Source of the DNA: Bryobacterales bacterium
GTDB lineage: Bacteria; Acidobacteriota; Terriglobia; Bryobacterales; Bryobacteraceae
Assembly (NCBI GenBank): GCA_003167495.1
Contig: PMSX01000151.1
Span: 1-34,844, forward strand
Reading direction: 5' to 3'
DNA: 34,844 bases
Part shown: in pieces, positions 6,950 through 15,357 of the stretch
Layout: every line of letters starts with the position of its first letter
Position numbering within the stretch: the stretch's first letter is position 1
Position numbers and translations under genes: made by a program
Notes under the pieces: model-generated
The model's input: only the letters and a program-made list of their open reading frames with translations
Databases searched by the model: none
What the model was told of the DNA's origin: nothing

Positions 6950-7630
6950 GTGATGGGACACCATTACAGCATCCTTCACAACGCCGTTCCAGCATCGACT
7001 TTACAGTTCTCCCGAAGAGAGATGCTCGCTTTGGGCTCTATTTTGCTGCTTCCCAAAGCGTCCTCGCCTGCACCGGAACAGTACGACATCTTAGGACTTC
7101 GACTAAATATGACGGCGGCAGAAGCGCAACAGATTCTTGCAGAACGCCTCAATGCTAAGCCGAAGCAGGAAGGGTATCTGATCTTCGCTGGCAATCCGCG
7201 ATATGTTGTCAATCGGCGCTATACGAGCGGGATCTCATTCAAACCCCTCGGCCCAAACAGTGGTGTTTGGAAAGTTCCGGAGTTAGATTTAGGCTTAAAC
7301 TTTGCGGAAGTCTATCCAGGTGAAGGCAAAGGCCCAGAAGCCCTTTGGAACATTGAATATGGACCGCGACTCGAAACCGACGCAAGTAAGAAAGATTTTA
7401 TGAAGAGCGTTCTCGATAAGTTTGGAAGACCCACCGCAATCTTGAACGGTAACACGTACTATTGGGCCGATAGGGATTACGGCGCACCTCTGTATTTCGA
7501 TACAGCAAACGTTCCAGTCCTGCAGCTGGATACCTTTAAGCCCCATTTGAAACTCTCCAATTTCGGCATTCAGAAACACATGGAGGACGTTTATAATTCT
7601 CAACTCACGAAGAAAGCCACTCCTCTGTGA
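6950..7630 (+). CDS. Exported hypothetical protein
   Basis: The 226-residue protein has an N-terminal export signal: SRREMLALGSILLLP (about residues 21-35), with paired arginines before a hydrophobic stretch, Tat-like in look, followed by a SSPAPEQYD region. The mature part is a soluble alpha/beta protein with DILGLRLNMTAAEAQQIL, a pattern I associate with small periplasmic repeat-like domains. No catalytic motif is recognised. GTG 6950 and ATG 6953 are adjacent possible starts. The gene and its upstream spacer look richer in A+T than the neighbouring genes, and a terminator separates it from the gene before, so it may be separate cargo. Function unknown. Confidence 0.65.
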   Translation: MMGHHYSILHNAVPASTLQFSRREMLALGSILLLPKASSPAPEQYDILGLRLNMTAAEAQQILAERLNAKPKQEGYLIFAGNPRYVVNRRYTSGISFKPLGPNSGVWKVPELDLGLNFAEVYPGEGKGPEALWNIEYGPRLETDASKKDFMKSVLDKFGRPTAILNGNTYYWADRDYGAPLYFDTANVPVLQLDTFKPHLKLSNFGIQKHMEDVYNSQLTKKATPL

Positions 7631-7650
7631 AATTCTCGCCAATGACTTTG

Positions 7651-7750
7651 TAGAGTGAAGGTCTCGCAGGTTTTCTGGGCGGTACTGTCATTCCGTTGCT
7701 TCTCCCCAAAAGGTTAGCCCGACTTGGTTATGCTGTGGACCTTCACGCTA
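7651..7750. repeat. 100-bp segment bounded by 13-bp inverted repeats
   Basis: TAGAGTGAAGGTC (7651-7663) and GACCTTCACGCTA (7738-7750) are reverse complements with one mismatch. The segment fills the gap after the exported-protein gene and its right arm overlaps the 3' end of the small zinc-ribbon gene. It could be a miniature transposable element or a long-range terminator stem. No target duplication was found by eye. Confidence 0.4.
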
Positions 7751-7931
7751 CCGCCGTCGCCGCTCGCCCAACGGTGACTGGCTCTTTCTGTTTTGACTGC
7801 TCGCCCTCATACTCAGCCGGCCACTCGATACGAAACTCACATTTGCAGGTTGGACAAGTGCCAACCTTACTCTCGCTGCGCAACTCCTCGCCACATATGC
7901 AGGTAACACGAAACAATGAATGGGTAAGCAT
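7743..7931 (-). CDS. Small zinc-ribbon protein at the end of the Tra/Stb-like operon
   Basis: A 62-residue protein from ATG 7931, with GAGG eight bases upstream and ten bases after the membrane-protein gene. CICGEELRSES and TCPTCKCEFRIEW give a classic C-x-C / C-x2-C zinc ribbon followed by an acidic EYEGEQ tail. It could be a nucleic-acid-binding or protein-contact module. It is the last gene of the block 9763-7743. Function unknown. Confidence 0.65.
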   Translation of the reverse strand: MLTHSLFRVTCICGEELRSESKVGTCPTCKCEFRIEWPAEYEGEQSKQKEPVTVGRAATAVA

Positions 7932-7941
7932 CTGGGTGACC

Positions 7942-8577
7942 TCACGGATGAATCAAGTAACCGGCTATGCCGCCGGCGACAAAAACCACCAACGCAAGCA
8001 CAACCTGCAGCACGATCCCACACTTACAGTTTCCGCCCACCAACGCCGCAAGCTCGACTTCGTTCAGCTGTTTTAGTGTGGATAGCAGCGTGGCTGTTTT
8101 CTCAGATAGCTCGACTGTCAGCGGCTTCAAATTCCCGGCGACCTCCGCATTCAAACCCTTCAGCGTGATGACCGCCGCTTTCATCAGAGAAGCGGTGTCG
8201 TGTAAGGCGGTCGCTGATAATTGTTGCCGGAAACTCTCACTCATCGCTTTCGCGATCACAATAGGATCGACTCCCGCCGCGATTTCGTTTGGAAGCTTTC
8301 CGATCCGCTCATCCATCGCGGCGTTTGCCTTGTCGATCCGCTCACTTAGAAGCCGGAGCGCCCTCGCCTCGTCGGCCAGAGCCTCCGGTAAATTGTTTCC
8401 GATCAGCGTGAGAAATCCCAGCAGTTTGGCGATTTTGGCAAATTCATCACCCGGCGGCATAGAGCGGAACCAGTGCAGCAACTCTGCAAACTCTTCCCGG
8501 TCTTTGTCCGCCGTCAAACGCTGGACTAAAATGTCAGTCCAGCCATCCCGTTCGCTGTTCAGAGTTGGTACGTTCAC
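7942..8577 (-). CDS. TraM/StbC-like protein with C-terminal membrane anchor
   Basis: A 211-residue protein starting at GTG 8577, whose GTGA overlaps the stop of the ParA-like gene; the longer open frame upstream would overlap that gene and is rejected. The body is alpha-helical (LLSERIDKANAAMDERIGKL, then repeated Leu/Lys-rich helices near LKGLNAEVAGNLKPLTVELS). A hydrophobic helix ends the protein (CGIVLQVVLALVVFVAGGIAGYLI). In IncP plasmids TraK-TraL-TraM, and in R388 StbA-StbB-StbC, the third gene sits in the same place after a ParA-like ATPase. The homology call rests on position and shape; I see no diagnostic motif. It may tether the ATPase or the plasmid to the membrane. Confidence 0.55.
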   Translation of the reverse strand: MNVPTLNSERDGWTDILVQRLTADKDREEFAELLHWFRSMPPGDEFAKIAKLLGFLTLIGNNLPEALADEARALRLLSERIDKANAAMDERIGKLPNEIAAGVDPIVIAKAMSESFRQQLSATALHDTASLMKAAVITLKGLNAEVAGNLKPLTVELSEKTATLLSTLKQLNEVELAALVGGNCKCGIVLQVVLALVVFVAGGIAGYLIHP

Positions 8578-9329
8578 AGGAGCAGCAAATCCTTCACGCC
8601 GTCCAATTCGGCGAAGAGGTTGCGGCGATAGCCGTTCGCGCGCACTACGTTGGGCATTTCTTTCAGCCCCGGCACGTCGACCTTTTTGTCTGCGACCGCC
8701 TGCATCGTCACCCCATGCTCGCGCGCAACCTGCTCGATATCCTGCACGCGGTATTGCATGCTGATAGTGCGAGGCCGAGCCAGGCGCCGGAACGCTTCCG
8801 CCTGCGGATCGTTTTCCCAACAGCTAAAGTCTGACGGGTTGCTGATGGAGTTTTTCACGATCAGATAGTCCACGCGATCCTGTAAAAAGTTCGCCCAAGC
8901 CAGAACGCTCGATACGCTAGCCGGATCGGGCGTCACCAAACCAATCGCGGTGAATGCCAGCCCGTACGTCTGCGCATCAGCGTACATCAGATCGAACCAC
9001 TCATGCGCCACTTCGCCGGCACCGGCGCCCATGTCGGCTACCACAATGTGCGTTCCCTCCTCAAGCGCGAACATCAAGCCATCCATCCCACGCTCCCGGT
9101 GGATATTCGTTTTTCGCGCTTCCGGGAAGAAATGAGCCAACGACCCCCGGCTCTTGTTCTCCGAATCCATATCGATCAGCGATACCGCAACGCTTTGTTT
9201 CCGGTACCACTCGACCAGCATCGTGGCGAAGGCGGACTTGCCGACTCCACCTTTCCCGCCTTCCGTGAACACAATGCGACTCGTAGGCTTCGCCTCACGA
9301 GCCGGAATCTCTACTACCGCTGCTGCCAT
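8574..9329 (-). CDS. ParA/MinD-type ATPase, TraL/StbB-like
   Basis: The 251-residue protein has the deviant Walker A motif GKGGVGKSAF (about residues 24-33) with the two lysines typical of ParA/MinD. A DMDSENKSRG segment follows (about 53-62), then VVADMGAGAGE (about 95-106) in the Walker B/switch position. It is short and lacks an N-terminal DNA-binding domain, as in TraL of IncP plasmids and StbB of R388 rather than in large ParA repressors. The gene begins two bases after the stop of the TraK/StbA-like gene and overlaps the next gene by a GTGA. In R388 this operon balances plasmid stability against conjugation. Here that role is inferred from gene order. Confidence 0.8.
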   Translation of the reverse strand: MAAAVVEIPAREAKPTSRIVFTEGGKGGVGKSAFATMLVEWYRKQSVAVSLIDMDSENKSRGSLAHFFPEARKTNIHRERGMDGLMFALEEGTHIVVADMGAGAGEVAHEWFDLMYADAQTYGLAFTAIGLVTPDPASVSSVLAWANFLQDRVDYLIVKNSISNPSDFSCWENDPQAEAFRRLARPRTISMQYRVQDIEQVAREHGVTMQAVADKKVDVPGLKEMPNVVRANGYRRNLFAELDGVKDLLLL

Positions 9330-9331
9330 GA

Positions 9332-9763
9332 CTATTCATCTCCCTTTGGTTTGTAAGTAACCCCATCCGCATCGAAGTTCCAGCGTTGCTGCTGCTCTTT
9401 GACTACGGGCTTATCTCTCAACGACCGAATCAACTCTAACTGCTCGGCGCGTTCCTCCGCCGATAACCGCTTGCCGGAGGGCGACACCTGGCCAACCGGC
9501 TGAACTGTCATCGGCTCAAGATCGATATCGGATTGTGGCTTGCGCGGCCGAGACCGAAGCTTCACGAACTTACGGACAGCTTCACCCGACACCCGGACTT
9601 TGCACTTGTCCAGTAAAAGACGAGCTATTCGCCGGTGGCTTCTGCCCTGCCTACGCCAGCGCAGAATCAATTCTTTGTACGGTTCCAGGCGCGAGCAGCG
9701 AGACTCATCCAATGGCAGGTCCGCCAAAGCCTGAAATTCCTGCGGAGTTATGGAACCGGGCAT
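9332..9763 (-). CDS. TraK/StbA-like DNA-binding protein
   Basis: A 143-residue protein from ATG 9763, with GGGGGG six bases upstream; an upstream ATG at 9805 lacks a ribosome site. Residues about 25-65 form a helix-turn-helix-like basic region (LILRWRRQGRSHRRIARLLL, then CKVRVSGEAVRKFVKLR). It resembles the core of IncP TraK (KVRFSYETFRSHARR type), an oriT-binding protein. The rest is polar and basic. It heads the operon with the ParA-like ATPase and the membrane protein and lies next to six 11-bp repeats, which would be its natural binding sites. R388 StbA binds direct repeats with the same 11-bp spacing. The DNA-binding call is moderate to strong; the exact target is inferred. Confidence 0.65.
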   Translation of the reverse strand: MPGSITPQEFQALADLPLDESRCSRLEPYKELILRWRRQGRSHRRIARLLLDKCKVRVSGEAVRKFVKLRSRPRKPQSDIDLEPMTVQPVGQVSPSGKRLSAEERAEQLELIRSLRDKPVVKEQQQRWNFDADGVTYKPKGDE

Positions 9764-9906
9764 CAGTTGCCCCCCGTTGGTTCGCACGATCCAGAGATTT
9801 CGCAATCAGTGAAAAAGCGCAAGACATGGGCATCTCGGACCCACGTAGAGATATCCACATAGCGACATTGCGGGTCACAGCAACAAGTAAGAAAAGAGAC
9901 ACTATC

Positions 9907-9927
9907 CCTAACGCCTTCGGCGTTAGG
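9907..9927. repeat. Perfect 9-bp hairpin beside the 11-bp repeats
   Basis: CCTAACGCC (9907-9915), a TTC loop, then GGCGTTAGG (9919-9927). Neither strand shows a clear T-run after it, so an oriT-type hairpin is as likely as a terminator for the leftward transfer operon. It lies 29 bases before the repeat array. Confidence 0.6.
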
Positions 9928-9956
9928 AAAATCTTTACTCAACAAAAGCGCGTTTT

Positions 9957-10022
9957 GGCAACCTCGCGACAACCATCTGACAACCTTCCGGCAACCTCCC
10001 GACAACCATCTGGCAACCGTTG
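9957..10022. repeat. Six tandem 11-bp repeats, candidate relaxosome or StbA-type sites
   Basis: Six contiguous units of exactly 11 bp start at 9957, 9968, 9979, 9990, 10001 and 10012. Each begins G(G/A)CAACC followed by four variable bases; units 2 and 5 are identical. The spacing is about one DNA helical turn, so a protein would bind all copies on one face. The array lies upstream of the TraK/StbA-like gene and beyond the 3' end of the relaxase gene. It may form part of oriT. Confidence 0.7.
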
Positions 10023-10068
10023 TTTTTGGCCGAGTTTTCAGTAAGTACGAATACATTTCTCGGGTTTC

Positions 10069-10440
10069 CTATTCGTCTTCGCCGAATTTCGTCACTTTGA
10101 TGGAGTGAACAGCTGGGCCGTCATGCTTGCGGGCACCAGGACCGCGTACGGCAAAAGTGGCTTCGTTCTCCGAAGGCTCGATGACTCTGATGACCCGTTG
10201 ACCGGCGACCGCCGCCAGTAACGCCGCCAGGCCCTGGCCGGTGACTAAGATCGCGTGCGTGGAAAAGACGATCTCTGCCCGGGTGTTGTCGCCTTCTGCA
10301 TAGACGAACCGAAACCACGGAAACACAAAGACCGCGCGGCGCGAATGCACAAGCAACGACTCCGGTTTCTGCTCGTCCGCTTTGACTACGTGCCAATCTG
10401 CCGAAGCGCTAACTGATTCCAGACTGGCTGATCCTGGCAT
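10069..10440 (-). CDS. Hypothetical protein downstream of the relaxase
   Basis: A 123-residue protein from ATG 10440, with AGGAG at a normal distance. It overlaps the relaxase 3' end by 32 bases in another frame. The N-terminal half (WHVVKADEQKPESLLVHSRR) is followed by a hydrophobic helix-like stretch, ILVTGQGLAALLAAVAGQRV (about 73-92), and an acidic C-terminus ending KFGEDE. It is not a family I recognise and has no catalytic motif. Its place next to the candidate oriT could make it a relaxosome accessory, but that is only positional. Confidence 0.6.
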   Translation of the reverse strand: MPGSASLESVSASADWHVVKADEQKPESLLVHSRRAVFVFPWFRFVYAEGDNTRAEIVFSTHAILVTGQGLAALLAAVAGQRVIRVIEPSENEATFAVRGPGARKHDGPAVHSIKVTKFGEDE

Positions 10441-13210
10441 CCTGAGTAATCTCCTGTTTCATGGTTTCGGGCCGTTGTGTTGAGCGTTGCCCTTGTTTGA
10501 ACTGCTGATAGAGTTGGTGGTCATCGAGGCGGAATCCCCACGGCGATACCTTGGCCGCCCATTGCGCGCGCCTCGCTAACTCGGTGGCTGACTGCCGATC
10601 CCCAGAGACGCCCAGAGTTTCGCGGAGTGTTTGCGCATCGCTGGTAATGACCGTGATGCCCTCTTTGCCACGCGTGAACGTCACATAGGCAAGGTCTTGG
10701 CGCATCCCATCTGGCGCCGCTACAACGAAGTCTGCCGTATCTCCCTGCCCCACATGAGCTGTAACCGCATACCCACTCGTGAATTGCTTGTAAGCCGCCG
10801 GGAGCTGGCGGCCGTCTTTCAGACGGATCGCGCCTCCCTCGATGCTGGCCACCGTCACCAGCTCCCCGTTTGTGGCTCGAAAACCGTTCCGGCCCTTCTC
10901 TTTCCAGTTCGCTTGTAAGAGCAACCGGTCACCCGCTGAAATCTCGAGTGTTTCGCGTTCAAACACGCCATATGCCTTTGACTGTTTGCCGGTGATGGTA
11001 ATCTGCTCGCCGTTGCTCCTGCGTGCCCTCACGCCGTCTCTGCTGGCGGAAATGACCTTCAATGACTCGTTTTTTGCTACCCCCTTAACGGATCGATGGA
11101 ACGTCAATACCTGGCCCGGTTGATAGCGCTTCATTTGCTTTTTTTGTGCTTCGGTCCAGTCGAGCGCCCGGTGTTTTTCGAAGTCGAGGCCTTCGCCGAT
11201 CTCACCATGCGCTTTGCGATCTGCTCGAATCGCGTGCGTGATTGAGGCGATTTGGTCATGAGTGCGCGTCACGACCAAGACGCTGCGCTCTTCGCCCTTG
11301 ATGTTCAATATGGCTGCGGCTTCGCGCCAGGCGCGCGCCGTTTCCCGCCCGACCAGCCGCCAGTCAACCTCACGAATCACACCCATCTTTTCGAGCTTTT
11401 CGTATCCTTCGGCCGGCTTCAGCCGTATCGTTTCCATGGCCGCCTTATACTCGGCGTCCTGCTGCCGAATAATGTCCCGAATTGAAACCGTCTGAAGATC
11501 CGACTCGCGTTCTAATATTCGGAGAGCGTCGCCGGCTTCTACTGCCTTGATCTGGAAAGTGTCCCCGCTAAAGACGATCCGCGCATCTTGCTCTTTCGCC
11601 ACTCTGATCAACTCGTTCATGTCTTTGCTGGAAACCATCCCCGCTTCGTCGACGAGCAACACGCCAGCCCTGAGCTGGGCTCGCTGGTTTGGATCTGCCA
11701 GTAGCCGCGCGATTGTCATCGCGTTGGGAAGGCCATCTTTTTGCAGCACTTGCACCGCTCGGGCCGAGGGCGCTACCGCCGTCATGCTGACGCGTGCTTC
11801 CCGCAGGCCTCTATCGAGTTCCTTCAGCGTGTACGTTTTGCCCACCCCGGCCGCGCCGTTGATGTTGAAAGCGAAGTCTCGATTCGCCAGAGCTTTCAAA
11901 ACCGCTTCTTTCTGCTCGGCTCTCAACGTGTCCGACGCTACAAACGCGTGGCCCCGGCCCAATGGGCCGTACTTGGCGATGCCATCATTGATGGCCGCCT
12001 TCATTCTGATTTCACGGTCAAGGGTTGCTTGGGTTGCTACTTCACCACGCGCGGTTAGCATCTCGCCGCTGGCGACCTTGGCCGCTAGCTCGCCGCTCAG
12101 TTCCTCCGCATCAAGACGACCGCGGCCATGTTTCAGCGCTTCTGTTTTGAGTTCGTGCGTTTTCGCGACCGATAACCTTTCAAACGTGTGCTCTATTGCG
12201 TAGCTCAGTGAGGGCGCCGCTGGCGCAACCGCCAGAACTGAGCCACCCTCTGACGCCGTCTGAAGAAGGTTCTTCCCTAGCTCCAGTTCCTCCGGTGTCA
12301 ATCGCGCCAACTGGCTGGCCTTCACGTCTGCCGTGGTAATTTCCGTCAGCTTTTCAGGACGTGAATCACGAACGAGAAGCGCGACTTCCCGATTCGAGGG
12401 GCGCCGCCCGTTCTTTTCAATGAAGTCAGCGATCGCGGCGTCTCTCTGCTCGCTTCGCCGGCTGAACTTCTCCCGCAGTTCCTCGGTTACACCCTTGATG
12501 CCGAACCCGTTATCCTCGCCGCTCTTAAAGTGATCTTCGATTTGATAGCCACGCTTCATCGTTTCGCGCGCCAGCACGTTGCGGTAGAACTCGGTGAGAT
12601 ACGCGCGTTGCTCGAAAATCTCCGATGCCGCCAGCGCGAACCATTTGCCCTCTAAGCCGTCGTACGTCAGGTTTGCCGCCACTAAATGCGTGTGCAATTG
12701 CGGGTCTAACTCGCGACTGGTGTCATGGTCGTAGCGGGCAATCACGAGATTTGAAGTCACCCGGTTTTCGTTCATGCCCCCCTTTCGAACCCGAACCGCA
12801 GCAAGTCTCTCCATCTCCGTTGCCGTCTCAGTCGCTGCAAATCTGTGAGCCTCGACTAAACGCGCATCGTTCATCGCTTGTATCGAGATGTCCTTCGGAG
12901 CGGAGATCGTAAAGTCGTAAAGATTCCGAGCCGTCCCGGTCTTTTCAATTGACGTCTCTCCGTTGCGCGTCACTTCACCGTACCGATCGGCGCTCTGGCG
13001 CTGCCGCAGGAATTCACCCGAGGTTGGATCACAGCCGAGGCGAATGGCCTCAAACTGTTCCATCGTTACGTCGCCCTGCAGGCCAAGCAGCTCCGCACCG
13101 CGGCCCATCCATTGACCGGTGATGGTCTCACCCACCGAATAGTAATCGTTATTCGATAAGTGATTCCTGGCGTACGTCTCGCCGCCCGTCATGGCTTTAC
13201 CCGTCACCAT
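10409..13210 (-). CDS. trwC: MobF relaxase-helicase (TrwC/TraI type)
   Basis: A complete 933-residue conjugative relaxase. The TrwC domain has the tyrosine pair YY at 23-24 (catalytic) and the three-histidine metal site: His162, plus His173 and His175 in DPQLHTHLVAANL. The helicase half has Walker A GAAGVGKT (452-459), Walker B LLVDEAGM (DEAG at 521-524) and a late GYAVTAHVGQGDTAD motif with YVTFTRGKEG. It nicks one strand at oriT, stays bound covalently to the 5' end, unwinds the plasmid 5'-3' and enters the recipient through the channel. Its length matches R388 TrwC (966 residues). It starts two bases after the coupling-protein stop, so the two are surely cotranscribed. Confidence in family and activity is very high; the nick site is not identified. 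Confidence 0.97.
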   Translation of the reverse strand: MVTGKAMTGGETYARNHLSNNDYYSVGETITGQWMGRGAELLGLQGDVTMEQFEAIRLGCDPTSGEFLRQRQSADRYGEVTRNGETSIEKTGTARNLYDFTISAPKDISIQAMNDARLVEAHRFAATETATEMERLAAVRVRKGGMNENRVTSNLVIARYDHDTSRELDPQLHTHLVAANLTYDGLEGKWFALAASEIFEQRAYLTEFYRNVLARETMKRGYQIEDHFKSGEDNGFGIKGVTEELREKFSRRSEQRDAAIADFIEKNGRRPSNREVALLVRDSRPEKLTEITTADVKASQLARLTPEELELGKNLLQTASEGGSVLAVAPAAPSLSYAIEHTFERLSVAKTHELKTEALKHGRGRLDAEELSGELAAKVASGEMLTARGEVATQATLDREIRMKAAINDGIAKYGPLGRGHAFVASDTLRAEQKEAVLKALANRDFAFNINGAAGVGKTYTLKELDRGLREARVSMTAVAPSARAVQVLQKDGLPNAMTIARLLADPNQRAQLRAGVLLVDEAGMVSSKDMNELIRVAKEQDARIVFSGDTFQIKAVEAGDALRILERESDLQTVSIRDIIRQQDAEYKAAMETIRLKPAEGYEKLEKMGVIREVDWRLVGRETARAWREAAAILNIKGEERSVLVVTRTHDQIASITHAIRADRKAHGEIGEGLDFEKHRALDWTEAQKKQMKRYQPGQVLTFHRSVKGVAKNESLKVISASRDGVRARRSNGEQITITGKQSKAYGVFERETLEISAGDRLLLQANWKEKGRNGFRATNGELVTVASIEGGAIRLKDGRQLPAAYKQFTSGYAVTAHVGQGDTADFVVAAPDGMRQDLAYVTFTRGKEGITVITSDAQTLRETLGVSGDRQSATELARRAQWAAKVSPWGFRLDDHQLYQQFKQGQRSTQRPETMKQEITQDARISQSGIS

Positions 13211-13212
13211 GC

Positions 13213-15357
13213 TTAGTGACTCTTTCCTGCGAGCACTGCTTCTTCCTTTGGAACATCGGTACGGAATTCATCGAAATTCCACGGCGGCGGGATGGGATCG
13301 TCCACCGGACAAACCACTAAGCTTGCGTCGACGGACGAAACGCCGGCAGCCGGCTCCTCGCGAAAGATGAGCGGCGGTATGGTCCGCAAAACCGGCTCAA
13401 GCAAAACGCCTTTTTTCTTAGGACGCCGCAAGGAGAAATGCAGTACCCGGCCCTCTTGCAGCATGTAGCCGTGAAAACGCCGCAGCTTCTGTATCTCCGC
13501 CGCCGTGACCGGCGCCGTTGTCGTGATCTGATTCGTGATGGACCGCGCCCGGTGTCCCCGGTTGAACAACATCAAATGCCACGGGCGATTTTCCGTCACT
13601 CTGTCAATTTCTTCATGGCCGATCATCTTTTCGATGTGTGCCGCTTCGCGCTCTGAGCCTGTGCCGAAAATCACGTTCGTATACGCTTGCGCCGTAATCG
13701 TCTGCGCACCCTTTTCGCCGTAGCGTTGTTCGAGCTGCGGCAAGTCGTGGAACCCCAAAACAATCGGATTCCCAGAGGCTCTTTGCTTTGTCATGCCGCT
13801 TTCCAACTGTCCGATGCGCCCCATCGTTGCCGCTTCGTCCAATACAAACCAGACGCGCGGGACATCCCGGTCGTAAACTTCCGCTTGCGTATGCAAGATG
13901 GCCATGTCCGCGATAGCCGTATGGAGCGGCATAATGGCCTCTTGCGTCTCAGGCTCAGAACAAAGAAATATGCAGCCCTGGCGGTCCTTCTTCCACTCGC
14001 GCAACGAGAACCGCCGCCGCCCTTCTGCACTTGCCGGCATCATCCGCAACACTTTGGCGATTTCGCCAAGGGTCGAGAACAAGCCTTGCGACTGATCCGA
14101 TATCTCGACTTTCTCAGCGCCACCTCGATTCAAACTGCGGTAATGCTCCGTTCCCATGACCCGCTTGAGAATCTCGTTTTCACCTCCCGCCAACCAGGAA
14201 CCAAGGCGCGCACAGGTCGCCGGTTCGTTCGGTTCGTTGTGAGCCGAGTATCGAGACATCAGGTAAGCGAAAATCGCGCGCGGCTTGCGCACAAAGAACG
14301 GCTGTGAGCGCGGATGTTCCGGAAAGAAGCTCGACGCCCATGGTGTGGCTTCAGGCTCGTCCGCAGCTTCGGCTTCCATCGCCCAATAGGGACACTCTTC
14401 TAAACGCGGATCGATGGCCCAGTCAATGCCCGGTCGATAGAACTCGCGGTAAAACTCGCGCTTCGGGTCATGCACTACAAACGTTTCCCCGCGCGCCCGA
14501 ATCAACTGAATGATGTTCCGGATCAGCGTGCTCTTTCCGCGGCCCGTTCCACCGAAAAGGTTGAGATGATACGGAAGAAGCTCTTCGCTGATCACCGCTC
14601 TCGCCAGCCGCCCGATCTCCAGCGCCAGGCCCGGCCCCTCTGCATCAGGCCAACGGACACCCACAAAGCGCAACAATTGCGCGGCTCGGCCCGCTGCAGC
14701 CCGATAACACTCCGGTGTGGCCGCCCACCGCCGGCTCCTCCGGATCGCCGCCTGCACTTTCCGCGACGCCAAACGACGGTACGGAAAGAACATCCACAAA
14801 CGCCACAACGGCCCGACTTGCTCGGCATTAAAACGCCGCCAGGAAATGAAACGCGTACCACGCCGATGCGTCCCATCCATCGCCGATAAACGGCGCCGCC
14901 GGTCGACATTCGCCCCCAACAGCAGCAAGAGAGTTAACGTCACGACCTCTGACGTAATAAAGAAGCCGTACAAATTGACCGCAGATCCGTGGTAAACAGA
15001 ATCGCGCAACCAGGCATGAAAGAGCTTCGGGTTGACTGCTCGACGAACCACGCGAACCTTCCCGCCCAATTCGCCAGTCGCATCCGCCACAGTCGCTAAG
15101 CCCTCGCCTTGATCCGTATCGAGCACCGCCAAGTCGTACTGCACTAAAAGCGGTTTGCCATCGGGCGATACGCGATAGCTGTCTTTCAGACTGCTCCAGT
15201 ACGCCCCCTCATAGAACCGTTCCAAGGGCGCACTCTGGCGCTGCCCGACCGTCCACCACAACGGTGCGAACGCAACCGCCACGCAAAAGGCCACCAGCTT
15301 TCCGACCGGTATCCGTAACGGAAAAGCACCCAGCGGCCCGGTCTCGCGCCGTTCCAT
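13213..15357 (-). CDS. trwB: Type IV coupling protein (TrwB/TraD/VirD4 family)
   Basis: The 714-residue protein has two N-terminal membrane helices (about residues 16-37 and 129-149) with a periplasmic loop of about 90 residues between. A cytoplasmic ATPase follows: Walker A FGGTGRGKST (Lys275) and Walker B VWFVLDEAATM (about 505-516). A RASGNPIVLGFHDLPQLEQR segment is characteristic of the VirD4/TrwB/TraD fold. It forms a hexameric inner-membrane pump that links relaxase-DNA to the secretion channel. The periplasmic loop is longer than in TrwB. It follows the coiled-coil gene directly (stop and start touch) and precedes the relaxase. Family very sure. Confidence 0.95.
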   Translation of the reverse strand: MERRETGPLGAFPLRIPVGKLVAFCVAVAFAPLWWTVGQRQSAPLERFYEGAYWSSLKDSYRVSPDGKPLLVQYDLAVLDTDQGEGLATVADATGELGGKVRVVRRAVNPKLFHAWLRDSVYHGSAVNLYGFFITSEVVTLTLLLLLGANVDRRRRLSAMDGTHRRGTRFISWRRFNAEQVGPLWRLWMFFPYRRLASRKVQAAIRRSRRWAATPECYRAAAGRAAQLLRFVGVRWPDAEGPGLALEIGRLARAVISEELLPYHLNLFGGTGRGKSTLIRNIIQLIRARGETFVVHDPKREFYREFYRPGIDWAIDPRLEECPYWAMEAEAADEPEATPWASSFFPEHPRSQPFFVRKPRAIFAYLMSRYSAHNEPNEPATCARLGSWLAGGENEILKRVMGTEHYRSLNRGGAEKVEISDQSQGLFSTLGEIAKVLRMMPASAEGRRRFSLREWKKDRQGCIFLCSEPETQEAIMPLHTAIADMAILHTQAEVYDRDVPRVWFVLDEAATMGRIGQLESGMTKQRASGNPIVLGFHDLPQLEQRYGEKGAQTITAQAYTNVIFGTGSEREAAHIEKMIGHEEIDRVTENRPWHLMLFNRGHRARSITNQITTTAPVTAAEIQKLRRFHGYMLQEGRVLHFSLRRPKKKGVLLEPVLRTIPPLIFREEPAAGVSSVDASLVVCPVDDPIPPPWNFDEFRTDVPKEEAVLAGKSH

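Noticed and set aside
7967..8764. Plus-strand 265-residue frame opposite the TraM/StbC-like and ParA-like genes
   Set aside because: Serine/alanine-rich shadow of two better supported, coupled minus-strand genes.
8578..8820. N-terminal extension of the TraM/StbC-like protein
   Set aside because: It would overlap the ParA-like gene by 240 bases; the GTG at 8577 gives a normal coupled start.
9957..10022. 11-bp repeats as a CRISPR array
   Set aside because: Units are too short and contiguous, without spacers.
11547..12203. Plus-strand 218-residue frame opposite the relaxase
   Set aside because: Shadow of the helicase half of the relaxase; no domain or ribosome site.
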